Shown here: piece by piece, positions 1-5,833 of the stretch
How positions within the stretch are numbered: position 1 is the stretch's first letter
How the letters are laid out: each line of letters starts with the position of its first letter
DNA from: DATFWC01 sp045801465
Lineage (GTDB): Bacteria; Pseudomonadota; Alphaproteobacteria; Rhizobiales; Xanthobacteraceae
Direction of reading: 5' to 3'
DNA length: 13,168 nt
Assembly (NCBI GenBank): GCA_045801465.1
Contig: JBJMSU010000111.1
Location: forward strand, 1-13,168
The notes under the pieces: model-generated
Databases searched by the model: none
The model's input: only the letters and a program-made list of their open reading frames with translations
What the model was told of the DNA's origin: nothing
Position numbers and translations under genes: made by a program

Positions 1-555
1 ATCGAAGCGGGGCAACGGCTACGGCTCACGCAGCCCGAAGGCGAGCAGGTCGCCGATTTCGTCTCCTTCAATCGCGACGACGTGCGCGAGCTGCTGTCGA
101 TGCATTCGAGCCGCGCCGTCAACCTGAACTGGAAGCTCACCAAGCCGCACGTGCTCTACTCGAACCGCACCCGCGAGATGTGGAAGATCGACGACGACCT
201 GACGGCGGAGAACTATTGCGGCGGCGGCTACTGTTCCGAGCATCTCAATATGATGCGCTACGGCGACAAGGGCAAAGGGGCGCCGAACTGTCAGCAAAAT
301 CTGGAGACGGCGATCCGCGGTTACGGCATGGACCGCTGGAATTTCAACGTCGACGCCTGCTTCAACGTGTTCATGACGGTCTCCTACGACGCCGACGGCA
401 AGTGGGAAATCCGGCTGCCCAAGGGCAAGCCCGGCGATTACATCACGATGACGGCGCTGATGCCGCAGATCGTGGCGATCTCGAACTGCCCGATCCTGTT
501 CAACGCCTGCAACAACTACAAGCTCAAGCCGCTGACGCTGGAGATTTTGAAATAG
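1..555 (+). CDS. DUF1989 / urea carboxylase-associated family protein, 5' end outside window
   Basis: The reading frame is open from base 1, so the start lies outside the window; 184 residues and the stop are visible. The fragment opens with the IEAGQ and EGEQVADFVSFN block typical of DUF1989, followed by a LYSNRTREM segment, the KPGDYITM motif (visible residues ~143-150) and the closing SNCPILFNACNNYK signature. Cysteines at visible residues 73, 78, 163 and 170 and His81 are candidate metal ligands, since the family is regarded as metal-binding. Members occur next to urea carboxylase or guanidine-degradation genes (some are carboxyguanidine deiminase subunits), but no such gene is in view, so the substrate is open. 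About 185 residues against a usual ~200-280 suggests only a short N-terminal part is missing. The gene converges on ispG with a 42-bp gap and no clear T-tailed terminator. Confidence 0.85.
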   Translation: MEAGQRLRLTQPEGEQVADFVSFNRDDVRELLSMHSSRAVNLNWKLTKPHVLYSNRTREMWKIDDDLTAENYCGGGYCSEHLNMMRYGDKGKGAPNCQQNLETAIRGYGMDRWNFNVDACFNVFMTVSYDADGKWEIRLPKGKPGDYITMTALMPQIVAISNCPILFNACNNYKLKPLTLEILK

Positions 556-597
556 CGGTTGAGGCGCCGCGCCCCAGCAGACAACGCGGAACTGCGC

Positions 598-1854
598 CTA
601 TTCCGCTGCCGTGCGTCCAGCGCTGCCCACACCATAGCGACGATCGATGTAGTCGATGACGAGCTTCTGGAAATCCTGGGAGACCGTGGGGCCGCGCAAG
701 GTCACTGCCTTCTTGCCGTCGATGAACACCGGCGCCGCCGGCGCTTCGCCGGTTCCGGGCAGCGAGATGCCGATATCGGCGTGCTTTGACTCGCCCGGTC
801 CGTTGACGATGCAGCCCATCACCGCGACGTTCAAACCTTCCACGCCCGGATAACGCTTCTTCCATTCCGGCATCGACTCGCGAATGAACGATTGGATGCT
901 GCCGGCCAATTCCTGGAACGTCGTAGAAGTGGTGCGGCCGCAGCCGGGGCAAGCCGCGACCAGCGGCACGAAAGTGCGGAAGCCCATGGTCTGCAAAATT
1001 TCCTGCGCGACTTTCACCTCGAGCGTGCGGTCGCCGCCAGGCTCGGGAGTCAGCGAGACGCGGATGGTGTCGCCGACGCCCTCCTGCAGCAGAATGCCGA
1101 GCGCCGCCGACGAGGCGACGATGCCTTTCGACCCCATGCCGGCTTCGGTGAGGCCCAAGTGGATCGCATAGTCGGAGCGTTTGCCGAGTTCATTGTAGAC
1201 TTCGACCAAATCCTGCACCGCCGAGACCTTCGCCGACAGAATGATCCGGTTGCGCGGCAGGCCGATCTCCTCGGCGCGAGCCGCTGACAGCAGCGCCGAT
1301 TGCACCATGGCCTCGCGCGTCACCGCGCGCGCCTCGATCGGATTGGGCAACTTGGAATTCTCGTCCATCAGGTGCGTCAACAATTCCTGATCGAGCGAGC
1401 CCCAGTTGGCGCCGATGCGCACCGGCTTGCCGTGCTTGAGCGCCATCTCGATGATGGCGCCGAACTGCCGGTCCTTCTTCTCCTTGAAGCCGACGTTGCC
1501 CGGGTTGATGCGGTACTTGTCGAGCGCCTCGGCGCAGGCGGGATGATCGGCGAGCAGCTTGTGGCCGATATAGTGGAAGTCGCCGACGATCGGCACGTCG
1601 ACGTCCATCCGGGCGAGCTTGTCCTTGATGTGCGGCACCGCGGCGGCGGCTTCGTCGCGATCGACCGTGATGCGCACCAGCTCCGAGCCGGCGCGCGCCA
1701 GCGCCGCCACCTGCCGCGCGGTCGCTTCCGCGTCGGCGGTGTCGGTGTTGGTCATCGACTGCACGACGACCGGGGCGCTGCCGCCGACCGTCACGCCGGC
1801 GACATTCACCGCGACTGAGCGGCGGCGGGGCGCAGGGGCGCCATTCATCGACAT
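598..1854 (-). CDS. ispG: 4-hydroxy-3-methylbut-2-en-1-yl diphosphate synthase (GcpE/IspG)
   Basis: IspG is the [4Fe-4S] enzyme that converts 2-C-methyl-D-erythritol 2,4-cyclodiphosphate to HMBPP, the penultimate step of the cytosolic MEP isoprenoid pathway. The protein has 418 residues. The N-terminal TIM-barrel part contains VVVQSMTNTDTAD (res ~29-41) and RINPGN (115-120). The C-terminal cluster domain has ACPGCG with Cys302 and Cys305, and MGCIVNGPGE with Cys348 and Glu355. Those four match the three Cys and one Glu cluster ligands of E. coli IspG in order and spacing, apart from a longer linker as in other alphaproteobacteria. The ATG at 1854 is supported by AAGGAG seven bases upstream (minus strand). 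The gene lies downstream of the EamA permease gene but is separated by a large palindromic repeat, so it probably has its own promoter. Confidence 0.97.
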   Translation of the reverse strand: MSMNGAPAPRRRSVAVNVAGVTVGGSAPVVVQSMTNTDTADAEATARQVAALARAGSELVRITVDRDEAAAAVPHIKDKLARMDVDVPIVGDFHYIGHKLLADHPACAEALDKYRINPGNVGFKEKKDRQFGAIIEMALKHGKPVRIGANWGSLDQELLTHLMDENSKLPNPIEARAVTREAMVQSALLSAARAEEIGLPRNRIILSAKVSAVQDLVEVYNELGKRSDYAIHLGLTEAGMGSKGIVASSAALGILLQEGVGDTIRVSLTPEPGGDRTLEVKVAQEILQTMGFRTFVPLVAACPGCGRTTSTTFQELAGSIQSFIRESMPEWKKRYPGVEGLNVAVMGCIVNGPGESKHADIGISLPGTGEAPAAPVFIDGKKAVTLRGPTVSQDFQKLVIDYIDRRYGVGSAGRTAAE

Positions 1855-1861
1855 CAGGGCT

Positions 1862-1867
1862 CTCCTT
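1862..1867 (-). promoter_or_regulatory. Ribosome binding site of ispG
   Basis: Minus-strand AAGGAG, 7 bases before the ATG at 1854. It fixes the start upstream of the second in-frame Met (residue 3). Confidence 0.7.
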
Positions 1868-1916
1868 GGCGCCCGGAGTGCCAGACCGGGCCGCTGGCGT
1901 CAACGCGGCGCAGCCC

Positions 1917-2090
1917 TGCCCTGTGTCCCGGACGCAGCGCAGCGCGACGCGAAGCGACTGGTGCGCTGCCGACCCGGGAACCCGGTTTTGAACGAACCGG
2001 GGCCCCGGATCAGCGGGTGCACCGCGCCTCTAATCTTGGGCCGGCTGCGGCGAATTGCCAGGGGCGCGCAGCACCGCGTCCGGGGCACGG
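1917..2090. repeat. Palindromic intergenic repeat, type A (Bradyrhizobium-like)
   Basis: The outer arms are TGTGTCCCGGACGC (1922-1935) and GCGTCCGGGGCACGG (2076-2090), which are near-perfect inverse complements. An inner stem pairs CCCGGTT (1981-1987) with AACCGGG (1995-2001), extended by further C/G-rich pairing outward to about 1973 and 2008, around a 7-base loop. Pieces such as GGTGCGCTGC and GGCCCCGGAT are familiar from a high-copy palindromic family in Bradyrhizobium and Rhodopseudomonas genomes (recalled, not searched). The right arm lies inside the EamA coding region, so the repeat overlaps that gene's 3' end. Part of the right half (about 2027-2065) does not fit the palindrome and may be original or diverged sequence. 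A folded transcript could act as a terminator or RNA stabiliser between the EamA gene and ispG. Confidence 0.75.
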
Positions 2091-2980
2091 GAAGGCCGAT
2101 TCACCAGGACAAGGCCTCCCACCACCATGGCCGCCGCCGCCACGAAGGCCGGCGTCAGCGGTTCCTGCAGCAGGAAATGTCCCGCCGCCACGCCGAACAG
2201 CGGGGTCAGGAAGGTAAACGCCGCCAGGCGGCTTGCCGAATAGCGCTGGATCAGCGCGAACCAAGCCAGATAGCTGATGCCGGAGACCAGAACGGTCTGA
2301 TAGGCAAGCGCGCCGAGCGCCGTCGACGACGGCATCGCCGTGATCCGCTCGCCGAACGCAAGGGCGGCCAGCGCCAGCAGCACGCCCGAGACCACCAGCT
2401 GGTAGAGCAGGGTTTTCTCATACGCGGTGCGGTCGAGCGCACTCGCCTTGATGACGAGCGTGGTTGCGCCCCATCCGGCGGCAGCGAGGAGCATCATCAG
2501 ATCGCCGAGCCATTGACGCGGATCGAGCGCCGGCGTGGGCAGCCCGAACGCCACCACGATGCCGGTAAACGACAGCAACAGCCCGACCCATTGCAGCGGC
2601 CCGAAACGGTCGGCGGGCAGGAACCAGCGGGCGCCGAGCACCACAAAGAGCGGCGCGGTGTAGAGGAACAGCACGGCGCGGCTCGCCGTGGTCAATGCCA
2701 GCCCCTCATAGAACAGCATGAATTCGAGCGCGAACAATACGCCGGCGGCGATGCCGGGCTTGAGCGTGCCATCGCGGCGCGTGAGTGAGACGCCGCGCAG
2801 GCGTGCCCACGGCAGCACCATGAGGGTAGCGCCGACCGAGCGGATCGCGGCTTGCGTCAGCGGCGGGATGTCGTCGATCGCAAGCTTTACGGCGACCTGA
2901 TTGAAGCCCCAGCACAGGCACAGCGCGAGAATGATGCTGGTGCCGGCAGCATCGAGCGGACGGAGGGAGGGAGGGTTCAT
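2030..2980 (-). CDS. EamA/DMT-superfamily membrane transporter
   Basis: An inner-membrane permease of the drug/metabolite transporter superfamily with 316 residues, the usual size for a protein with two EamA repeats and ten TM helices. The first repeat covers roughly residues 12-142 (LALCLCWGFNQVAVK, then AVLFLYTAPLFVVLGA near 102-117). The second covers roughly 158-294 (LLAAAGWGATTLVIK, then AAFTFLTPLFGVAAG near 253-267). The substrate is not predictable; family members export amino acids, metabolites or drugs. The chosen ATG (2980) overlaps the zur stop as ATGA, implying translational coupling; longer frames to 3496 only read through zur in another frame. The last ~20 residues (from about Ser297) are Pro/Ala-rich, lie outside the membrane core and are encoded by palindromic repeat A. 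Confidence 0.9.
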   Translation of the reverse strand: MNPPSLRPLDAAGTSIILALCLCWGFNQVAVKLAIDDIPPLTQAAIRSVGATLMVLPWARLRGVSLTRRDGTLKPGIAAGVLFALEFMLFYEGLALTTASRAVLFLYTAPLFVVLGARWFLPADRFGPLQWVGLLLSFTGIVVAFGLPTPALDPRQWLGDLMMLLAAAGWGATTLVIKASALDRTAYEKTLLYQLVVSGVLLALAALAFGERITAMPSSTALGALAYQTVLVSGISYLAWFALIQRYSASRLAAFTFLTPLFGVAAGHFLLQEPLTPAFVAAAAMVVGGLVLVNRPSRAPDAVLRAPGNSPQPAQD

Positions 2981-3462
2981 GCCTCGCGGCAATGGGCGCA
3001 GATGCCGGTGATCTCGATGATGCGCGCCTTGGGGGTGAAGCCGGCCGCGCGCGCAGCCGCTTGGAGCGTCTCCGCCACCGCAGCCGACGAGGCTTCGCCC
3101 ACCGCGCCGCAGCGCTCGCAGATCAGGAAAACGGTGGTGCCGGTTCCCGCCCCGTGATGATCGCCGATGCAGGCAAGAAACGCGTTGCGGCTCTCGATGC
3201 GATGGACGAGACCGTTGTCGAGCAGGAAGTCGAGCGCGCGGTAGACCGTGATGGGAGCCGGGCGCGGCCCCTGCGCGGCCATGCGATCCATGATCTCGTA
3301 GGCACCGAGAGTCTTGTGGCTCCCGGCCAGCGTCTCCAGCACCTGCCGGCGGATCGGCGTGAGGCGCTGCCCGCGCGCCGCGCACAAGGCCTCGGCATGC
3401 GCCATGGCATCGGCGCTGCAGCGGCCGTGGTCGTGATCGGGGCTGGGGAAGACGGCAGGCAT
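2977..3462 (-). CDS. zur: Fur-family transcriptional regulator, Zur type
   Basis: A 161-residue Fur-superfamily repressor that most resembles the zinc-uptake regulator Zur: CAARGQRLTPIRRQVLE, ITVYRALDFLLDNGLVHRIES and ICERCGAV follow E. coli Zur closely. The winged-helix DNA-binding domain spans residues ~20-90 and the dimerisation domain ~92-159. Cys115/Cys118 and Cys155/Cys158 form the two CxxC pairs of the structural zinc site. His87, Cys98, His102 or His103 and Glu123 correspond to the zinc-sensing site of E. coli Zur. The N-terminal HDHGRC stretch could also bind metal. The start at 3462 has only a weak GGAG very close upstream; Met20 is the alternative. I see no obvious Zur box in the 61-bp gap upstream. 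The 3' end overlaps the EamA gene by 4 bp, so the two probably share an mRNA. Confidence 0.9.
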   Translation of the reverse strand: MPAVFPSPDHDHGRCSADAMAHAEALCAARGQRLTPIRRQVLETLAGSHKTLGAYEIMDRMAAQGPRPAPITVYRALDFLLDNGLVHRIESRNAFLACIGDHHGAGTGTTVFLICERCGAVGEASSAAVAETLQAAARAAGFTPKARIIEITGICAHCREA

Positions 3463-3523
3463 GGCTCCGTCTTACCCGCTGACGCCGTCTTTTCAAAGTG
3501 ACCAGAGCAGTTGCTGGCCTGCA

Positions 3524-3934
3524 TCAGGAAAAGCGATCCCAAGCCGCCTGACGCGAGACGCCGAGCGCCTCGCCGATCGTCGCCCAGCTCACCTCGCGCT
3601 TGCGCAGCGTATCGACCGCCTCCTGCAGCGCCGCCCGCGCATTGTCGAAGATGACGCCTTGGACTTTCAGCCAGCGCAGCAGCCTGTCGGTCTCCATCTC
3701 GGCCACGTCCTCGAGAGGCACCGCCGGCGCCGGGTCGCCGGCCGGCTGGCCGAGGATGTTGTTACAGAGACCCACGCATTCATCGCAGATGAACACGCTG
3801 GGGCCGGCGATGAGCCGCGCGACGTTGTGCTGGCTCTTACCGCAGAACGAGCAATAGAGCGTAGGACTGAGTCCCTTCCGGCGCGACCACGGCAACCGGG
3901 CCGCCGCGCGCTTGATCGTGCGTTGAAGCGTCAT
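3524..3934 (-). CDS. ClpX-type C4 zinc-finger protein with C-terminal helix-turn-helix
   Basis: A 136-residue protein. Residues ~27-60 reproduce the ClpX zinc-binding domain (YCSFCGKSQHNVARLIAGPS, then ICDECVGLCNNIL) with Cys28, Cys31, Cys50 and Cys53 as the C4 set. The AAA+ ATPase that follows in ClpX is absent. After an acidic linker and a helical segment (~78-112), the protein ends in an HTH-like WATIGEALGVSRQAAWDRF (res ~117-135). A Lys/Arg-rich N-terminus (res ~5-20) precedes the finger. In ClpX this finger dimerises and binds adaptors and substrates, so a DNA-binding regulator that interacts with Clp components or dimerises through the finger is plausible but inferred. The ATG at 3934 is chosen because GGAGG stands 5 bases upstream; an in-frame ATG at 3973 would translate two tandem palindromes into a repetitive leader. 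The gap to zur is 61 bp. Confidence 0.82.
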   Translation of the reverse strand: MTLQRTIKRAAARLPWSRRKGLSPTLYCSFCGKSQHNVARLIAGPSVFICDECVGLCNNILGQPAGDPAPAVPLEDVAEMETDRLLRWLKVQGVIFDNARAALQEAVDTLRKREVSWATIGEALGVSRQAAWDRFS

Positions 3935-3939
3935 GGATT

Positions 3940-3944
3940 CCTCC
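3940..3944 (-). promoter_or_regulatory. Shine-Dalgarno that fixes the start of the zinc-finger/HTH gene
   Basis: Minus-strand GGAGG, 5 bases before the ATG at 3934. Neither upstream in-frame ATG (3973, 3955) nor the one at 3946 has a comparable site. It lies 3 bp from the edge of the tandem palindromes, so folding of those could control its accessibility. Confidence 0.7.
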
Positions 3945-3946
3945 AT

Positions 3947-3981
3947 GTCAAGCATTCCTTGACAGTCAAGCACTCCTTGAC
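3947..3981. promoter_or_regulatory. Two tandem 17-bp palindromes in front of the zinc-finger/HTH gene (operator or RNA hairpins)
   Basis: GTCAAGCATTCCTTGAC (3947-3963) and GTCAAGCACTCCTTGAC (3965-3981) are repeated with an 18-bp period. Each has perfect 6-bp inverted arms (GTCAAG and CTTGAC) around a 5-base centre, and the copies differ at a single base. A weaker relative, GTCAACGGCCTTGAA, follows at 3988-4002. The pair ends 12 bp before the ATG at 3934. As DNA it could be a double operator, possibly for the gene's own HTH. As RNA it would form two consecutive 6-bp hairpins just before the Shine-Dalgarno site. The repeated TTGAC on the minus strand also resembles a -35 hexamer, but I find no convincing -10 partner. 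Confidence 0.7.
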
Positions 3982-4033
3982 ACGGGCGTCAACGGCCTTG
4001 AAAGCTGGAGCTGGCGCTCGCGGCCGTGATGCA

Positions 4034-4105
4034 AGTGCCCCGCTTCCGAGTTCGGTCGCTACGTGACAGCACCCTCTGACACGAACTTTGCACGCAAGAG
4101 GCACT
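4034..4105. repeat. Imperfect inverted repeat containing a 16-bp dispersed unit
   Basis: The left arm AGTGCCCCGCTTCCGA (4034-4049) is identical to 5089-5104 downstream of bdhA. The right side carries CACGAACTTT (4080-4089) and AAGAGGCACT (4096-4105), a diverged inverse complement of the longer version of that unit (AGTGCCCCGCTTCCGAAAGTTCGTG at 5089-5113). It therefore looks like an inverted dimer of a small repeat. It lies in the 367-bp gene-free stretch 3935-4301, which otherwise holds only the palindromes and inverted repeats listed here. Confidence 0.55.
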
Positions 4106-4126
4106 GGCAACTACATGATTCCACTC

Positions 4127-4195
4127 GCCGCTTTCGATTTTGAAGTGTCCTAAATGAGCTTGCGGCAGGCGGTGTGGGAACTTCAAATCGGCGGC
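4127..4195. other. Long imperfect inverted repeat upstream of bdhA
   Basis: The left arm 4127-4150 (GCCGC, then CGATTTTGAAGTGTCC) pairs with the right arm 4177-4195 (GGAACTTCAAATCGGCGGC), with small bulges and a ~26-base loop. The core match is CGATTTTGAAGT against ACTTCAAATCG with one extra base. A second short palindrome, GCGGC ATAG GCCGC (4191-4204), abuts it. The structure sits 107-175 bp before the bdhA ATG. It could be a leader structure, a terminator for transcription entering from the left, or a decayed repeat element; the sequence does not decide. Confidence 0.5.
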
Positions 4196-4213
4196 ATAGG
4201 CCGCGATGACATA

Positions 4214-4224
4214 TTGCATTGCAA
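4214..4224. promoter_or_regulatory. Candidate operator palindrome TTGCATTGCAA upstream of bdhA
   Basis: Perfect 5-bp arms TTGCA and TGCAA around a central T, 77 bp before the bdhA ATG. TGC/GCA palindromes are bound by alphaproteobacterial PHB and short-chain-acid regulators (PhaR and ScfR/RamB-like), which would suit a 3-hydroxybutyrate gene. This is a single short site, so the assignment is weak. Confidence 0.3.
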
Positions 4225-4301
4225 CAAAAGCGTGGCCATGTTCCACCGATCACCCCCGAGCAGCATTGCCGCGGCCTGCGGCGCATCACAGGAACTCGCA
4301 C

Positions 4302-5084
4302 ATGCTGAAAGGCAGAACCGCCGTCATCACCGGTTCGACTTCCGGGATCGGACTCGGAATCGCGCGGGCGCTTGCTGGCGAAGGCGCGAATGTGGTGCTC
4401 AACGGCTTCGGCGATGCCGCCGAGATCGAGAAGACCCGCTCCGCAGTCGAGAGCGAGTTCGGCATCAAGGCGGCCTATTCACCCGCCGACATGACCAAGC
4501 CGGCCGAGATCGCCGCGATGATCAAGACCGCCGCGCAGACCTTCGGCAGCGTCGACATTCTGGTCAACAATGCCGGCATCCAGCACGTGGCGCCGATCGA
4601 AGAATTTCCGATCGAGAAGTGGGACCAGATCATCGGCATCAACCTGTCGGCGGCATTTCACGCCGTGCGCGCCGCCGTGCCGGGGATGAAGGCGCGCAAA
4701 TGGGGCCGCATCATCAATACCGCATCGGCCCACTCGCTCGTCGCCTCGCCGTTCAAGGTCGCGTACATCTCGGCCAAGCACGGGCTGGCCGGCCTCACCA
4801 AGACGGTCGCGCTCGAGCTCGCCACGTTCGGGATCACCTGCAACTGCATCAGCCCCGGCTACGTGTGGACGCCACTGGTCGAGAAGCAGATCCCCGACCA
4901 GATGAAGTCGCGCAACATGACGGCGGAGGAGGTCAAGCGCGACGTGCTGCTGGCGGCGCAGCCGACCAAGCAATTCGTGACCATCGAGCAGGTGGCCGCG
5001 CTCGCGCTTTACCTCTGCTCGGATGCCGCCGCGCAGATCACCGGCGCCAACCTGTCGATCGACGGCGGCTGGACGGCGCAATGA
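4302..5084 (+). CDS. bdhA: D-3-hydroxybutyrate dehydrogenase (SDR family)
   Basis: A classical NAD-dependent short-chain dehydrogenase of 260 residues that interconverts D-3-hydroxybutyrate and acetoacetate, the cytosolic step linking PHB breakdown to acetoacetyl-CoA. The cofactor motif TGSTSGIG spans residues 10-17, NNAG 89-92, with Asn114, Ser142, Tyr155 and Lys159 as the catalytic tetrad. What singles out BdhA among SDRs is the stretch SAHSLVASPFKVAYISAKHG, then SPGYVWTPLVEKQIPDQ (184-200), QPTKQFVT (220-227) and the C-terminal DGGWTAQ. The ATG at 4302 has AGGAA 7-8 bases upstream; a longer frame to 4206 adds 32 residues unlike the family. The macrodomain gene follows 43 bp later on the same strand. 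The upstream region holds inverted repeats and a TTGCATTGCAA palindrome that may control it. Confidence 0.95.
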   Translation: MLKGRTAVITGSTSGIGLGIARALAGEGANVVLNGFGDAAEIEKTRSAVESEFGIKAAYSPADMTKPAEIAAMIKTAAQTFGSVDILVNNAGIQHVAPIEEFPIEKWDQIIGINLSAAFHAVRAAVPGMKARKWGRIINTASAHSLVASPFKVAYISAKHGLAGLTKTVALELATFGITCNCISPGYVWTPLVEKQIPDQMKSRNMTAEEVKRDVLLAAQPTKQFVTIEQVAALALYLCSDAAAQITGANLSIDGGWTAQ

Positions 5085-5088
5085 CCAT

Positions 5089-5113
5089 AGTGCCCCGCTT
5101 CCGAAAGTTCGTG
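5089..5113 (+). repeat. Solo arm of the dispersed repeat (second copy)
   Basis: AGTGCCCCGCTTCCGA (5089-5104) is identical to 4034-4049, and the adjoining AAAGTTCGTG (5104-5113) is the inverse complement of 4080-4089. It starts 4 bp after the bdhA stop and ends 14 bp before the macrodomain ATG, so bdhA is bracketed by the two copies. Confidence 0.6.
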
Positions 5114-5127
5114 ATACATCCCACTGC

Positions 5128-5688
5128 ATGACCGCCACGACACCGCTCGCCCGAGCCGAAATCGGCACAACGCGGATCGACGTGATCGTCGCCGACATCA
5201 CGACGCTTGCCGTCGACGCCATCGTCAATGCGGCCAACAGCCAGCTCAAGCGCGGCGGCGGCGTCGACGGGGCGATCCATCGCGCCGCCGGTCCCGAGCT
5301 CCAGGCCGAGTGTGACACGCTCGGCGGCTGCGAGACCGGCTCTGCCAAGATCACGCGCGGCTACCGTTTGCCGGCAAAGCACGTGATCCACGCCGTCGGC
5401 CCGGTGTGGAACGGCGGCCGCCGCAACGAGGAGGAGCTGCTCGCCTCCTGTTATCGCACCGCGCTCGCGCTGGCGGCCGAGCACCGTCTCGGCTCGATCG
5501 CGTTCCCGGCGATTTCCACCGGCGTCTATCGCTTCCCGGCCGACCGTGCGGCACGCATCGCCGTCGGCACCGTGGTATCGGAGATCTCGGCCGATCCGCG
5601 CGGCTTGACGCACGCCGTATTCTGCTGCTTCTCGGAGGAATCCGCACGCCACCACGTCGACGCGCTGGCCGAGCTCGGGCTGGCGTGA
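5128..5688 (+). CDS. Macrodomain protein, probable O-acetyl-ADP-ribose deacetylase (MacroD/YmdB type)
   Basis: A single-domain cytosolic macrodomain protein of 186 residues. MacroD-type enzymes hydrolyse O-acetyl-ADP-ribose (the sirtuin product) and remove mono-ADP-ribose from acidic residues. Visible motifs are the N-terminal VADITTLAVDAIVNAAN (res ~21-37), the catalytic loop GGGVDGAIHRAAG (43-55; Asn34, Asn37 and Asp47 in MacroD-like positions), HAVGPVW (88-94) and the second ligand loop FPAISTGVYRFP (126-137). The length fits a stand-alone protein. The start at 5128 lacks a clear Shine-Dalgarno sequence, and the frame remains open upstream into bdhA; residues MTATTPLARAEIG give a normal short N-terminus. 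Its 43-bp spacing from bdhA suggests co-transcription, with repeat arm 5089-5113 in the gap. Confidence 0.92.
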   Translation: MTATTPLARAEIGTTRIDVIVADITTLAVDAIVNAANSQLKRGGGVDGAIHRAAGPELQAECDTLGGCETGSAKITRGYRLPAKHVIHAVGPVWNGGRRNEEELLASCYRTALALAAEHRLGSIAFPAISTGVYRFPADRAARIAVGTVVSEISADPRGLTHAVFCCFSEESARHHVDALAELGLA

Positions 5689-5833
5689 AGAAGAGTGAGC
5701 GAACGGCGAGTAAATTACGGCGCGTATTCATAAACTGCACTTGTTGGCAACCGTTCGCGTATGTTCGCTCTGCCCCGCTCGAGCGGATGTGCGCGACTTG
5801 GCTCGCAACGCTTTGCCCAGGACCGGACCTTGG
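5689..5833. other. Convergent intergenic gap with inverted repeats, possible bidirectional terminator
   Basis: The stop codons of the macrodomain and TctC genes face each other here. GCGAACGG (5699-5706) is inverted as CCGTTCGC (5751-5758), GAGCGAAC (5697-5704) as GTTCGCTC (5763-5770), and CCGCTCGAGCGG (5775-5786) is a perfect 12-bp palindrome. There is no T-run, so intrinsic termination is uncertain. A short AT-richer patch (5710-5740) stands out in composition. No gene is seen. Confidence 0.4.

Noticed and set aside
1619..2788. 389-residue plus-strand open frame
   Set aside because: It crosses ispG, repeat A and the EamA gene in antisense. The composition is low-complexity Arg/Gln-rich and no domain is visible.
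2030..3496. 488-residue fusion frame covering zur and the EamA permease
   Set aside because: The first ~170 residues are an Arg-rich wrong-frame reading of zur. The true permease start is the ATG overlapping the zur stop.
3947..3981. Tandem repeats considered as a CRISPR remnant
   Set aside because: There are only two 17-bp units with a 1-bp gap, no spacers and no cas genes.
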